This document shows positions 44,700-53,959 of a DNA stretch of 64,000 bases, piece by piece. Below the pieces are notes generated by a model. The model saw only the letters and a program-made list of their open reading frames with translations, made no database searches and was not told the DNA's origin. The translations under genes were made by a program, and so were the position numbers. Position 1 is the stretch's first letter. Every line of letters begins with the position of its first letter. This DNA is from CAZPHU01 sp964419255 (GTDB taxonomy: Bacteria; Fibrobacterota; Chitinivibrionia; Chitinivibrionales; CAYFVL01). The DNA lies in contig CAYQOU010000003.1 of assembly GCA_964419255.1 (NCBI GenBank), forward strand, positions 1 to 64,000. The letters are read 5' to 3'.

Positions 44700-44894
44700 A
44701 TGAGAGCGAAAGTGGACGAAGGGCAGTGCATCGGGTGTGGGTTATGTTCCAACATCTGTCCCGAGGTGTTTAAAATGGCTGGAGATGAGCAGAAAGTAGA
44801 GGTGTATGTTGAAAGCGTGCCGGATACGGTAAGGGACCGGTGTCGTGAGGCCGCTCACGATTGTCTGTTTAGTGCAATCGATGTGATGGTTTAA
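44700..44894 (+). CDS. Small [4Fe-4S] ferredoxin with an extra Cys pair
   Basis: The 64-residue protein has Cys10, 13, 16, 20, 48 and 55 ('CIGCGLCSNICPEVF' and 'AAHDCLFSAI'). Cys10/13/16/55 would bind one [4Fe-4S] cluster. The Cys20/Cys48 pair matches the positions of the redox-active disulfide in Pyrococcus furiosus ferredoxin. The usual Pro after the last cluster Cys is replaced by Leu. The start follows TGGAGGTATACGGCA. It shares the length and fold of the product at 44413. Confidence 0.9.
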   Translation: MRAKVDEGQCIGCGLCSNICPEVFKMAGDEQKVEVYVESVPDTVRDRCREAAHDCLFSAIDVMV

Positions 44895-45069
44895 AAACGG
44901 CCCCGGAAACAAATCGTGGTGTATTATTTGACCGGTCATTTGTTCTGCGGGGCAGGTAAATCAAGGTAAAACATTTTGCTTTATTCTCAACATAGAAACT
45001 ATTTTCAGCTTAACTGCATGCCGCTCCCGAAAGTGGAGGCAAGTTTAATAACCTCCTGCTTATGGATTT

Positions 45070-47295
45070 ATGAGGAACACATCTCTTATGACATCTCGAA
45101 CAACAAAGTTTTTCATTGACGCCGAAGACCAGACTGTTTTACCAAAAACAAGAAAAATCAAGAGGCTTTCTGAGCATGAACAGTTTTTCATCTACGATGT
45201 TCATCTTCATCGTTTACAACTGAGCAAAGAAAACCGTCAGCTTAGAGAGGTTCAGGCATCTTTAGAATCCTCGCATAGACGCTATCACGATTTCTACCTA
45301 AATGCTCCTACTGCGTTTTTAACCATTTCGGAAGATGGTACTGTTTCGGACGCTAACAATACTGCAGCTCGCCTTCTTCAAACAGACAGAGCCGAAATCG
45401 TTGGGTGCAACATTATAACCTTCTGTGTTCCTGCCGATCGGCAAAACTTTCACGCGCATATAAAACGGGTTTTTGAAGAAAAAAGACCACTGACCTGTCA
45501 GATAACCATGGAAAAAAAAGGGGGGCAACGAGTCTGTATTCACACGGAAAGTGTAGCGCGGTATGTAAATGATCGCTGGGAGGTCCACAGCACCATGTTG
45601 GACATCGGTGATCGGGTAAAAATCGAAAACGCTCTGCGCCAGAGTGAACAGAAATACCGTGAGATTGTTGAGACTACTCTTGAAGGCGTATGGATTTTTG
45701 ACAGTCGGCTCAGAGTCAGCTATGTCAATCCACGCCTGTCGACATTGCTGGGATACTCGGTCACCGAACTTATCGGCAAACATCTGTTTGATTTCATAGA
45801 TGTGCAGGAAAGGCAGTTTCTGCAAAAACATCACTATGATCGCAGACAAAGGGGGGTTCGCGAGAAAAGACTTCTGAAAAAGGATAAAACATGGATCTGG
45901 GTTCTTGAATCTCTAAATCCGCTCATACATCAGGATGGCTACTATCTCGGGCGTCTGGGCATGCTAACCGATATATCCCAGCAAAAGAGAGTGGAGATGG
46001 AGCTTAAGAAGGCTCAAACTCAGTTGGAGCAGAAAATTCAGATGCAGTCCACCGACCTTAAAAGTGCCGAGTTGTCTCTCAGGGAGCAAACCACGCACAG
46101 GGTCAGGGCCGAGGCCGAACTGACTCGCCGTCAACAGGCGCTTGAGGCGGTGTACGCAATCGCGATAGCTCACCAGGGAACTCCCAGTGCAATACTTGAG
46201 CGGGTGGTCACAAGTGTATCGGACGTCTTGGCCGTGCCGTATTGTGCGATTGGTATCGCGGATGGAAGACAATTCTCGCTGTATGTGGAAAGATGTGACG
46301 GTCAGATAAAAACGGTGGAGGCTCTGCCCGCAGCTTCCGGTTTCTGTTGTATACTGCAGGAGCATGACTCGGTGCTAAATATCCGGCGCGGTTCCTCTCG
46401 TTGGGAAAACATTAGTATTCTCGATTCCTCTCCTTATAATACTTTCCTGGGCATGCCGATAACCGGACCCACCGGGGAAGTTTTGGGAAGCATGTGTGTT
46501 CTCGATACCGAAGATCGGATATTTACCAGGAGCGATTATAAGTTTATCGAGATATTCGCCGGATACATCGCCAATAGCATCCTGCAGGAGCAGATGCAAA
46601 ATCAGCTTCTGCATTCGCAGGAGATGCGCATGTTGGGGCAGTTGACCTCCGGAGTCGCCCACGAGGTCAGAAACCCACTTAATGCCATCGTTGCAATCAC
46701 CGAAGCTCTCTTTCAGGACATCGGGGGTGATTCGCAATATGCTCCTTATCTTCAGCATGTGCGCTCACAGGTGGAGCGGCTTTCCGCACTGATGCAGGAT
46801 CTGCTCGATCTGGGTAAACCGGAACGGCAGTTTAATCTGGCCACCATTCCCGTGCGGACTGTCATCGACTCTTCCATCGACTCCTGGCGCCAGTCTTCAC
46901 CACACAAGCATCGGTGCGTACGGGCAATATTTCCCGAGACAATCGACACCTGTTTCATAAAAGCCGATTCACTGAAAATACAGCAGGTCTTTTCCAATCT
47001 CATCGATAATGCCTGTCATCATAGCGATATATCGACACGTATTCTCATCGTGGTTATGGCTCCCGAGAATGGGCATATTCGTATACGGGTGGTCGACAAT
47101 GGCTGCGGAGTTCCTCCCGAAAAATTAACTCGCCTGTTTGAACCCTTTTACACGACGCGAAAGGGAGGCACCGGATTAGGGCTCAGTGTGGTGAGGCATA
47201 TTGTTGCGGTGCATGGCGGCAGGCTTACCATCGCCAATAATGATCCGGCTCCCGGTCTCACCGTAGAGATCTCTTTTCCGGCTCTGGCCCAATAG
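45070..47295 (+). CDS. PAS-PAS-GAF sensor histidine kinase
   Basis: The 741-residue cytoplasmic kinase has two PAS domains ('FYLNAPTAFLTISEDGTVSDA'-like start near residue 77, and 'IVETTLEGVWIFDSRLRVSYV' near 197; each only partly quoted). A coiled coil, a GAF domain ('VSDVLAVPYCAIGIADG', 'LGSMCVLDTEDR'), HisKA with H-box 'GVAHEVRNPLNAIVAI' and HATPase ('NLIDNACHHSD', 'GGTGLGLSVVRHIVAVHGG') follow. There are no membrane helices. The ATG at 45070 has only a weak ribosome-binding site, and 45091 is an alternative. It lies 104 bases upstream of the primase-like gene and may be in the same transcript. Confidence 0.9.
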   Translation: MRNTSLMTSRTTKFFIDAEDQTVLPKTRKIKRLSEHEQFFIYDVHLHRLQLSKENRQLREVQASLESSHRRYHDFYLNAPTAFLTISEDGTVSDANNTAARLLQTDRAEIVGCNIITFCVPADRQNFHAHIKRVFEEKRPLTCQITMEKKGGQRVCIHTESVARYVNDRWEVHSTMLDIGDRVKIENALRQSEQKYREIVETTLEGVWIFDSRLRVSYVNPRLSTLLGYSVTELIGKHLFDFIDVQERQFLQKHHYDRRQRGVREKRLLKKDKTWIWVLESLNPLIHQDGYYLGRLGMLTDISQQKRVEMELKKAQTQLEQKIQMQSTDLKSAELSLREQTTHRVRAEAELTRRQQALEAVYAIAIAHQGTPSAILERVVTSVSDVLAVPYCAIGIADGRQFSLYVERCDGQIKTVEALPAASGFCCILQEHDSVLNIRRGSSRWENISILDSSPYNTFLGMPITGPTGEVLGSMCVLDTEDRIFTRSDYKFIEIFAGYIANSILQEQMQNQLLHSQEMRMLGQLTSGVAHEVRNPLNAIVAITEALFQDIGGDSQYAPYLQHVRSQVERLSALMQDLLDLGKPERQFNLATIPVRTVIDSSIDSWRQSSPHKHRCVRAIFPETIDTCFIKADSLKIQQVFSNLIDNACHHSDISTRILIVVMAPENGHIRIRVVDNGCGVPPEKLTRLFEPFYTTRKGGTGLGLSVVRHIVAVHGGRLTIANNDPAPGLTVEISFPALAQ

Positions 47296-47399
47296 CTTCT
47301 TTCCTTCGCTTCCGCTAAACGCCCCCTGGAAGACAGCCTTTCCTTGAGAATGCCTGTGGCATTTTAATTGCTTAACGTGGAGTGGGGAGAGATGCACCG

Positions 47400-48782
47400 A
47401 TGGATATTGGTTACTACTATCGTAAACCTCACGTGCGGTCGAGGATAATCGATTTTCTGGGAGGAAGTACACCCGATAACGCAACCGCTATGTTTATCAG
47501 TGAAGGCATGCAGCCTTGCGAAACCGGCTATGAGGTACATAGTCCCAGGGCTCTGGATTCTCTTTTATCCCGAGGTGGAGAGGTCTATCGATCTCTGTGG
47601 GATAATCGATTCTTTCTCATTCATCTGGATATCGAATATGTCAACTTTGATTTCCCGGCGGAACCATACCTGGATCCGATTCGCGCATTCGGATTGCAGC
47701 AGCCGGCTGTCAGGAGTATTCAAAAGATTCTGCTGTCATCCGGCATATCCCCTCTTCACATACTCACCGGAAGAGGCCATCATTTTATCTGGAAGATAGA
47801 TACCAGGTCACCGGCATTTTTCCGCCTCGAATCGATCGGTCATGTTCCCTCTCATTTGAAAAAGACCTATGCCAGGCCTCATCCCCCGGATGACGAACCG
47901 GTGGGAGGGCAGCTGAGTCGAGCGTTTTCCGGAGTCGGCTTGCTCATGGAGTTTTTCGCACATCGAATCCTGGATGATGCCAGGCGGGAGACTGCCATTC
48001 CACTTGAGGTCACCGCGGTGAATACAGGCGAGCGGATGCGCGGATGTGAAATAGTTTCGTTGGACATAACCGAGTATGGCGATCCTCTTTACACGCGCTC
48101 GATACGGGTGCCTTACAGTCTGTACCTCAAGCCCTGGCATCACTACGGGGTAATCACCCAAAAAACCGCACCGCATATCCCGGTCATGTTCCTGATCCCA
48201 CAGCATGAGTGTACCGTCGAGGAGGGAATTCGTATCATGCGGGACATGGACGGGGTGGCGGATCTTGCGCAGGTTGGTGGCACACATATTCCCGAATTCT
48301 CGGATGAAATGCTGACGCTGGTCGAGCAGTATATGCACTCAGATGTTCGAAGGTTTCATCAGTATTTCTATGCACAGGACTACCACCCGCCCGAGCGTTG
48401 GGCGCAAACCTATGACCGATTCTCTTACGATAGCCTCCCCGACTTTGTCTCGGGTGTCCTGTCAAATCCAAACGATTCTCTGTTGACACCGACCGGTATA
48501 CGCAATGTGGTTCGCACGTTGATGGCCCAACAATGGCATCCACATCACATCACCGGCCTGATTCAATCGAAATATGAGCGGGATTTCGGGTGGGGGAACC
48601 AGTGGTATGTATATGATGCATCCATGCGGGCTGAGTTTTACACCCGTTTGTTTGCGGGGTTGCTCCTGTGTGGTCGAGACAATCTGGACGGCTTTTCTGG
48701 CCGGAAGACAGCAGCAGGAGACCGATCAATCGACACCATTCGCGAAAAATTAAAGAGCCTGGCGGCCGGGGGGGTAATATGA
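47400..48782 (+). CDS. Divergent archaeo-eukaryotic primase (AEP)-like protein
   Basis: The 460-residue protein has the three AEP catalytic motifs in order and at plausible spacing. Motif I is 'FFLIHLDIEY' (Asp77, Glu79). Motif II is 'HILTGRGHHFIW' (His127/128), the sGxH-type motif. Motif III is 'IVSLDITEYGD' (Asp222), followed by 'RSIRVPYSLYLKP', which matches the R-x-P-x-S-L-x-x-K nucleotide-binding strand of PriS/PrimPol. The C-terminal part ('PTGIRNVVRTLMAQQWHPHHI', one piece of residues 370-440) may be a helical primase-associated domain. The ATG at 47400 follows GGGGAGAG and is preferred over the GTG at 47382. It overlaps the next gene by four bases (ATGA). Confidence 0.6.
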   Translation: MDIGYYYRKPHVRSRIIDFLGGSTPDNATAMFISEGMQPCETGYEVHSPRALDSLLSRGGEVYRSLWDNRFFLIHLDIEYVNFDFPAEPYLDPIRAFGLQQPAVRSIQKILLSSGISPLHILTGRGHHFIWKIDTRSPAFFRLESIGHVPSHLKKTYARPHPPDDEPVGGQLSRAFSGVGLLMEFFAHRILDDARRETAIPLEVTAVNTGERMRGCEIVSLDITEYGDPLYTRSIRVPYSLYLKPWHHYGVITQKTAPHIPVMFLIPQHECTVEEGIRIMRDMDGVADLAQVGGTHIPEFSDEMLTLVEQYMHSDVRRFHQYFYAQDYHPPERWAQTYDRFSYDSLPDFVSGVLSNPNDSLLTPTGIRNVVRTLMAQQWHPHHITGLIQSKYERDFGWGNQWYVYDASMRAEFYTRLFAGLLLCGRDNLDGFSGRKTAAGDRSIDTIREKLKSLAAGGVI

Positions 48783-49666
48783 GTGACTGGGCGGTGGGTA
48801 TTTCCACGGGTTGTTTTTATCATTCCACTATTTTCAGTAGTCTGGAGAGCATTCGACGGGGAGGTTTTTGTATGCTGGAGGTTTGTTCTTCCCCGCGTCA
48901 TCTCGATTATCATGATCAGGGAGCCGTCAAAAAAGCAGCTCGCCTCATCGATGAGCTTGGCATGGAGGCCTATTCTTTTCACGCTCCCTTTGCGGAGAAT
49001 ATCGATATCACATCCATGCATGACAAACAGCGTGAATATTCGAAACACGAGCTGATAAAGGCTGCGGACGCGGCGGCGACACTTCATGCCCGTTATTTTG
49101 TCACCCATCCGGGGCCTGAGAAAAGCATAGAGGCCGCGCCGGCCGAAAGGATGCATAGAATGTATAATGCCGCGGAAGTTTTGGATGCCGTCAGTGAGCA
49201 CTGTCACCGATTGGGGATCGGGCTTATACTGGAGAATATGCTGCCTCATCTTTTCTTCGGAAACACGCGAGACATGCTGTGGATCATGGGAGCGATCAAT
49301 CACGTGAATGTGGGAACCTGTCTGGATACGGGGCATGCGACCCTGTCGGGTGATATCTACCGTGTGATGTATAAATTATCAGGACATCTCAAGCTGATAC
49401 ATGCCAATGACAACAACCGGCACGGCGATGATCATCTCCCGCCGGGCAAGGGCTGCATCGACTGGAAACGTCTGCTCACCGAGTTGAATCAAACGGGGTT
49501 TCAGGGAGGGTTGATATTGGAGTTATCGGGGGATACAAATGAAACGCCCGAGCAGATACTGAATCATGCCCGTAGTGCTCGCCAACTTATTCGAAAACTG
49601 TCGCGGCAAATAGCACTCTCGAGTCCGCCGACGGTCTCCGCGGGTAATCAGCCTCCGCTTGATTAA
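48779..49666 (+). CDS. TIM-barrel sugar isomerase/endonuclease-IV-like protein
   Basis: The 295-residue protein is of the xylose isomerase-like TIM-barrel family: 'SFHAPFAENIDI', 'YFVTHPGPEKS', 'GLILENMLPHLFF' (metal-binding Glu), 'VGTCLDTGHATLSG' (Asp and His) and 'KLIHANDNNRHGDDHLPPGKG'. The last stretch has the His-Asn-Asp and Asp-His ligands found in both sugar epimerases and AP endonuclease IV. The overlap ATGA with the primase-like gene shows translational coupling. A nucleic-acid role, as in endonuclease IV, is therefore possible, although sugar epimerase is the default annotation. A terminator follows at 49698. Confidence 0.8.
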   Translation: MSDWAVGISTGCFYHSTIFSSLESIRRGGFCMLEVCSSPRHLDYHDQGAVKKAARLIDELGMEAYSFHAPFAENIDITSMHDKQREYSKHELIKAADAAATLHARYFVTHPGPEKSIEAAPAERMHRMYNAAEVLDAVSEHCHRLGIGLILENMLPHLFFGNTRDMLWIMGAINHVNVGTCLDTGHATLSGDIYRVMYKLSGHLKLIHANDNNRHGDDHLPPGKGCIDWKRLLTELNQTGFQGGLILELSGDTNETPEQILNHARSARQLIRKLSRQIALSSPPTVSAGNQPPLD

Positions 49667-49697
49667 GGCCTCCGGGACAGCGCTCCATAATATCTTC

Positions 49698-49734
49698 CGA
49701 TATGGTTATTTTTTCTTCCATATCGTCTTTTTTT
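49698..49734 (+). terminator. Rho-independent terminator of the primase-like operon
   Basis: CGATATGG (49698-49705) pairs perfectly with CCATATCG (49718-49725), followed at once by TCTTTTTTT. It lies 31 bases after the stop of the TIM-barrel gene. Confidence 0.8.
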
Positions 49735-49859
49735 GCGCGAAGGCTCTAAACGATCATCCTCTCATCTCCTGTGGCGTATCCAGCCTGCTGCTGGCGGAAA
49801 CGGGAGGATAAAAGCTTTCTACTGCGGTGATATCATTCTGTGTTTGTTGTTTTCTTCAC

Positions 49860-50120
49860 TTACTCGGCCGTTGCACTCACTGTTTTTTTCGCATCTACCC
49901 TTCGAACGGTTATGGTGGCCATCTGGGGAGAGTCGCCGAAGGCGATGGCCCGTGCGGGACACAGTCGGGCAAGAAGCAGACATCGGTTGTATTCGTCAGG
50001 TGGTATGGAGGAGACCTTTATCCGTGCCTTGCCGAAGGCGTTTTTCTCAAAAATAGATGGACGAATAGATATACACATGCCGCATCCTTGACAGAGAAAG
50101 TGGTTGACAGCAGCTTTCAT
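49860..50120 (-). CDS. Small ferredoxin with C-terminal extension
   Basis: The 86-residue protein has Cys10, 13 and 16 ('CQGCGMCISIRP') and Cys54 ('ARLCPARAI'), enough for one [4Fe-4S] cluster. The position-20 Cys of its relatives is Arg, and a lone Cys47 remains, so no disulfide like that of the 44700 product can form. About 25 residues without a known motif follow the fold. ATG 50120 has a strong AAAGGAGATTACC site. Its likely role is electron transfer to an unidentified partner. Confidence 0.87.
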   Translation of the reverse strand: MKAAVNHFLCQGCGMCISIRPSIFEKNAFGKARIKVSSIPPDEYNRCLLLARLCPARAIAFGDSPQMATITVRRVDAKKTVSATAE

Positions 50121-50658
50121 GGTAATCTCCTTTAATATTATCTGTAGAGTTCACTTCTCTATTCAGGTAACCAAATTATGTGCCACATATCCGCACAGAA
50201 CCGCTCAGACAAGCCTCCATATTCGAGACCTGTCCTCGGTTGCTCGGTTTGTGGGCTCTGTCGGATCAAAATGTTTGTTTTCTGATTCGGTGATCTATAA
50301 TCCTTGATTATCCGGCTGTGCCGGACTTGGGTGTGATTCGTCTGAAAGAGCGTTTCAGGTGGTCGATCTTACTGAGGTGGGGATGAGGCAAAGCATTTTC
50401 ATAATCGAAAACGGGGATTCTCACTTTTGAGCAAAATTTTTCGCTCTGATATATCATGCCTTTGGTTTGAAACCCGAAAGGAGGGGAAAATCGTCAATGG
50501 AACGGGTTTTGCTAAATCTCCCAAATGTTTGTCGAGTTTGGATTAGGTATGCGTTCTTGCTGCGGTATCGATTGTTTTCCCGGGGCCAAACGAATCGCAT
50601 CCTGTACGACACCTGATCCCGGCTTTTTGTGTCACACCATCTTGTAAGGAGTCGGATT
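50121..50658. other. 538-base gene-free stretch
   Basis: No coding frame is supported. It includes a short segment (50300-50327) resembling the tail found near 41030-41062. The promoters of the divergent ferredoxin and RRM genes should lie here. Confidence 0.4.
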
Positions 50659-50937
50659 ATGACTAAGAAGTTGTTTCTGGGTAACCTGCCTTTTAGCTCT
50701 ACCGAGGATGATGTCAAGAACCTTTTCGAAAACTACGGACCGGTTCAATCCGCAAACATCGTGATCGATCGGGAGACCGGACGGTCACGCGGGTATGGCT
50801 TTATCGAGTTGCCCGAACATATGGCCGAAGCTGCCAAAGTGGAGATGAATGGTGCGGTGCTGGGTGGTCGTAACATCAGAATCGGTGACGCTTTCGAACG
50901 GGGGGTACGTCAGCGCAAACCTGTAATGGCATTATAG
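50659..50937 (+). CDS. RRM-domain RNA-binding protein
   Basis: The 92-residue protein is a single RNA recognition motif with RNP2 'KLFLGNLPFSS' at residues 4-14 and RNP1 'SRGYGFIEL' around 44-52. Key aromatic residues are present, except that the first RNP2 aromatic is Phe. Small bacterial RRM proteins of this type (Rbp) bind RNA in cold or stress responses. ATG 50659 follows TAAGGAGTCGG; the frame extends to 50629 but adds nothing RRM-like. Confidence 0.93.
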   Translation: MTKKLFLGNLPFSSTEDDVKNLFENYGPVQSANIVIDRETGRSRGYGFIELPEHMAEAAKVEMNGAVLGGRNIRIGDAFERGVRQRKPVMAL

Positions 50938-51048
50938 GAAGATGATCACTCGTATCGATGTTTATCGCAGACTCGTGTCATTATGTCAACAGGAGCTTTG
51001 GTCGCCAGGGCTCCTGTTTGATGTTTTTCTACCGTTTTGAGTGTATGT

Positions 51049-52161
51049 ATGAAACAGCTCGAAAAATCATCCAAGCGTGGATTTCTGACACCGGAGCATT
51101 TTGCCGAACAGCAGCGCCGTCGAATGCATTCCATGCGCGGACCGCTGGTGGTTGCATCCTGCCGATCGGCAAATGACCTGGCCCAAAGAATCGTTTCCAA
51201 GTATAACAGATTATTGAGGGAGGCCGGAAGTGGCGAAACGGTAACTTTCCTGCCGGATATCGACAGTCAGTTCTCCGATTCAGAAACCAGGGTCCGCCTG
51301 AAAAGCCACATAGGAGGGGGGGATGTTTACCTTCTGCAGTCGCTTTACAACCCGCGACAAACCGGAGGGGTAGACCACAACTACATGGCATTTCTGATAG
51401 CGGCACGGACATTCAGAGAACATGGCGCACGGCATGTTACGGCGATATTGCCTTACCTGGCGTATGCGCGTCAGGATAAGCCCACCCGGTTTAGCCGGGA
51501 GCCGACAACCGCCAAGCTCATGAGCGATCTGTCCATCGCTGCGGGAATAGACCGAATCATCTCCTGGCACCCCCATAGTGGACAGATACGTGGATTCTAC
51601 AGTGGCAGGCCTGCAAATATGCTTGATCCGACCACGCTTTTTTCTGAAGAGTTTAGCCGGTTGCACAAACGGGACGATGTCGTGGTGGTGGCGCCGGATG
51701 CCGGTGCGTCTAAATTTGTCACGCATCTGGCGCGGGTTATGGGCGTCAGGAGTGCTATTGCTGCCAAATACAGACCGGAGGCCGAGGAGGTTGTCACCTC
51801 AGAGGTGATCGGCAGTTTCGAGGGAAAGCAAATCGCCCTGATTATCGATGATATCATCAGCAGCGGTGGCACTCTCTTTGCCGTTGCCAGGCGGTTGGTG
51901 GAGCAAAAAGGGATAGAGGAGTTGTACATTGGGGCATCCCACAACCTGTGTACGGAAAGTGCAAAGGAAAAACTACTGCACATGCATCGCGAATACGGGC
52001 TGAAGCAGGCTGTCTTTACGAACAGTATTCCTCAAACCCGCTCGTACGAAGATCTACCGTTTGTAAAAGTATGTTGTCTCTCCGATACAATCAGTCGGAC
52101 TATCAACAGGATTCATTACAACAAATCGGTCAGTGAGGTCTTTTCTCAGGAGTGGAGTTAG
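51049..52161 (+). CDS. prs: Ribose-phosphate pyrophosphokinase (PRPP synthetase)
   Basis: Makes PRPP from ribose 5-phosphate and ATP. The catalytic-loop region reads 'LPYLAYARQDKPTRFSREP', the PRPP-binding motif 'ALIIDDIISSGGTLFAV', and 'WHPHSGQIRGFY' is the ribose-5-P/dimer region. At about 370 residues it is longer than the usual 310-320, with an N-terminal extension of about 30. The DDIISSGGT motif differs from the DDxIDTAGT of classical Prs. It lies three bases before pncB, which uses PRPP, so the pair makes and consumes PRPP for NAD salvage. The start (ATG 51049 or TTG 51037) is uncertain. Confidence 0.88.
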   Translation: MKQLEKSSKRGFLTPEHFAEQQRRRMHSMRGPLVVASCRSANDLAQRIVSKYNRLLREAGSGETVTFLPDIDSQFSDSETRVRLKSHIGGGDVYLLQSLYNPRQTGGVDHNYMAFLIAARTFREHGARHVTAILPYLAYARQDKPTRFSREPTTAKLMSDLSIAAGIDRIISWHPHSGQIRGFYSGRPANMLDPTTLFSEEFSRLHKRDDVVVVAPDAGASKFVTHLARVMGVRSAIAAKYRPEAEEVVTSEVIGSFEGKQIALIIDDIISSGGTLFAVARRLVEQKGIEELYIGASHNLCTESAKEKLLHMHREYGLKQAVFTNSIPQTRSYEDLPFVKVCCLSDTISRTINRIHYNKSVSEVFSQEWS

Positions 52162-52164
52162 CGT

Positions 52165-53706
52165 ATGGCTTCAAACAAACCCCCGCTTTCCTGCGGATTT
52201 TTGTATACCGATTTCTATCAGCTTACTATGGCGCAACTGTATTTCAAGGCGGGGCTGGCAACACGACCCGTGCAGTTTGATTATTTCTTCCGAAAATATC
52301 CCGACTACGGATCTCACAGCGCCGGCTATTGCATACACGCGGGTATGCAGTGGTTGTTGAACTGGATGGATACCGCACGGTGTGGAGAGGAGGAAATCCA
52401 ACACTTACGAGTCCAGAAGGGGCGCGATGGGAAACCGCTGTTTGGAAACGATTTTCTGCGCTGGCTACGGGATAACGGATCATTTGACGGGATGTCTTTG
52501 CAGGCAATCGCGGAAGGACGCGTAGTTCATCCGGATGTGCCACTGGTTGTGGCTCGTGGTCCGCTTGCCGCGGCACAGCTGCTGGAATCATCTCTTCTCA
52601 ATCACCTCAATTATCAGACGCTTATTGCAACGAAAGCCGCGCGGATAAAACATGCCGGCGCCGGAAGACCGGTTCTGGAGTTTGGTATGCGGCGTGCCTC
52701 CTATCTGGCCGCCAATGCAGGTGTCCGCGCAGCCCTGATCGGTGGCGCCGACTTCTCTTCCAATGCAGGAATATCCTATGAGCTGGGTTTTCCGCCCCGG
52801 GGGACGCATGCCCACAGCATGGTACAGGTGTTTATGGCGCTTGGTGAAGGGGAGCTGGGGGCTTTTAGGGCGTATGCCGAGCTGTATCCGGAAGACTGTC
52901 TGTTGCTGGTAGACACAATCAACACCCTGGAAAGCGGGGTGCCAAATGCTATTGTCGTGTTTGAAGAGCTTAAGAGGAAAGGCCACACCCCATATGGCAT
53001 TCGGCTGGATTCGGGAGATCTCGCCTATCTGAGTATCAAATCCGCAAAGATGCTTAACGATGCCGGTTTCGAGGATGTCAATATCATTCTTTCGAACAAG
53101 CTTGATGAGATGGTTTTGTTGCAGATCATCTCCCAGATACGGGAGGATTCGTCGAAAAGCGGTGTCGATCCGGATCATCTTATCAATCGCTTGATGTATG
53201 GTGTCGGCACCAGACTTATCACCTCAAAGGGACAGGGCTCTTTAGACGGCGTATATAAACTGGTGGCGGTAAAGGACGGAAACAGCTGGCGTCCGGCGTA
53301 TAAGATTTCCGAAACACCATCGAAGACACTCAACCCCGGGAGCAAGAAGGTTTGGCGAATATATGATTCTGAGGGAAAAGCCACTGCCGATCTGGTAGGT
53401 TTAGCGCATGAGAATCCCGAAAAGATGGATCCGGTCATTCTTCAGCATCCTGCCCAATCCGCAACCAGACGGGTACTAAAAAAGGAGGCTGTCTCCAAAA
53501 TCGAACCGCTGCTCGAAGATGTTCTTCTTGATGGGAAAAGAGTGGGTGAGAGCAGCAGTATTCCATTATTGAGAAACAGGGTCGCCAAAGATCTTTCTCA
53601 CCTGAATTCGGGCGTCAAAAGAATCGTCAATCCTCATCGCTATCACGTCTCGTTAACCGAGGAGCTGTTTTCTTTGAAAATGGATCTGGTGAATTCGGTT
53701 CGGTGA
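52165..53706 (+). CDS. pncB: Nicotinate phosphoribosyltransferase
   Basis: The 513-residue enzyme joins nicotinate and PRPP to form nicotinate mononucleotide (Preiss-Handler NAD salvage). Family landmarks are 'LYTDFYQLTMAQLYF' at the N-terminus, 'EFGMRRASYLAANAG', 'GTHAHSMVQVF' with the catalytic His, and 'GIRLDSGDLAYLS' and 'YGVGTRL' in the phosphate-binding part. ATG 52165 is preceded by GTGGAGTTAG. The tight prs-pncB arrangement is functionally coherent. Confidence 0.95.
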   Translation: MASNKPPLSCGFLYTDFYQLTMAQLYFKAGLATRPVQFDYFFRKYPDYGSHSAGYCIHAGMQWLLNWMDTARCGEEEIQHLRVQKGRDGKPLFGNDFLRWLRDNGSFDGMSLQAIAEGRVVHPDVPLVVARGPLAAAQLLESSLLNHLNYQTLIATKAARIKHAGAGRPVLEFGMRRASYLAANAGVRAALIGGADFSSNAGISYELGFPPRGTHAHSMVQVFMALGEGELGAFRAYAELYPEDCLLLVDTINTLESGVPNAIVVFEELKRKGHTPYGIRLDSGDLAYLSIKSAKMLNDAGFEDVNIILSNKLDEMVLLQIISQIREDSSKSGVDPDHLINRLMYGVGTRLITSKGQGSLDGVYKLVAVKDGNSWRPAYKISETPSKTLNPGSKKVWRIYDSEGKATADLVGLAHENPEKMDPVILQHPAQSATRRVLKKEAVSKIEPLLEDVLLDGKRVGESSSIPLLRNRVAKDLSHLNSGVKRIVNPHRYHVSLTEELFSLKMDLVNSVR

Positions 53707-53959
53707 TCAGCTTCGATTCTGATCCAATTTGCGCGATTGCTGGCGGATGAGTGACGCAATTCGGGCCACAAATAAAGATGATCATATCCTTTTTATCCTC
53801 GCCGACGTCAACACTCGTTTGGGAGTTATGCTTTTTTGGAGTGGCTCAAAACATATGCGTGCCCCCCCGGCATCATAGCTGGTAAAGTATTTGCTACTCA
53901 TTAGGCAAATTTGGAATAAATACCGTAAAACATAAGTATGAAAAGAGCATGGAGGGGAA

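Noticed and set aside
49733..50056. 107-codon plus-strand frame opposite the third ferredoxin
   Set aside because: The minus-strand ferredoxin has conserved Cys motifs and a strong ribosome-binding site; this frame has neither.
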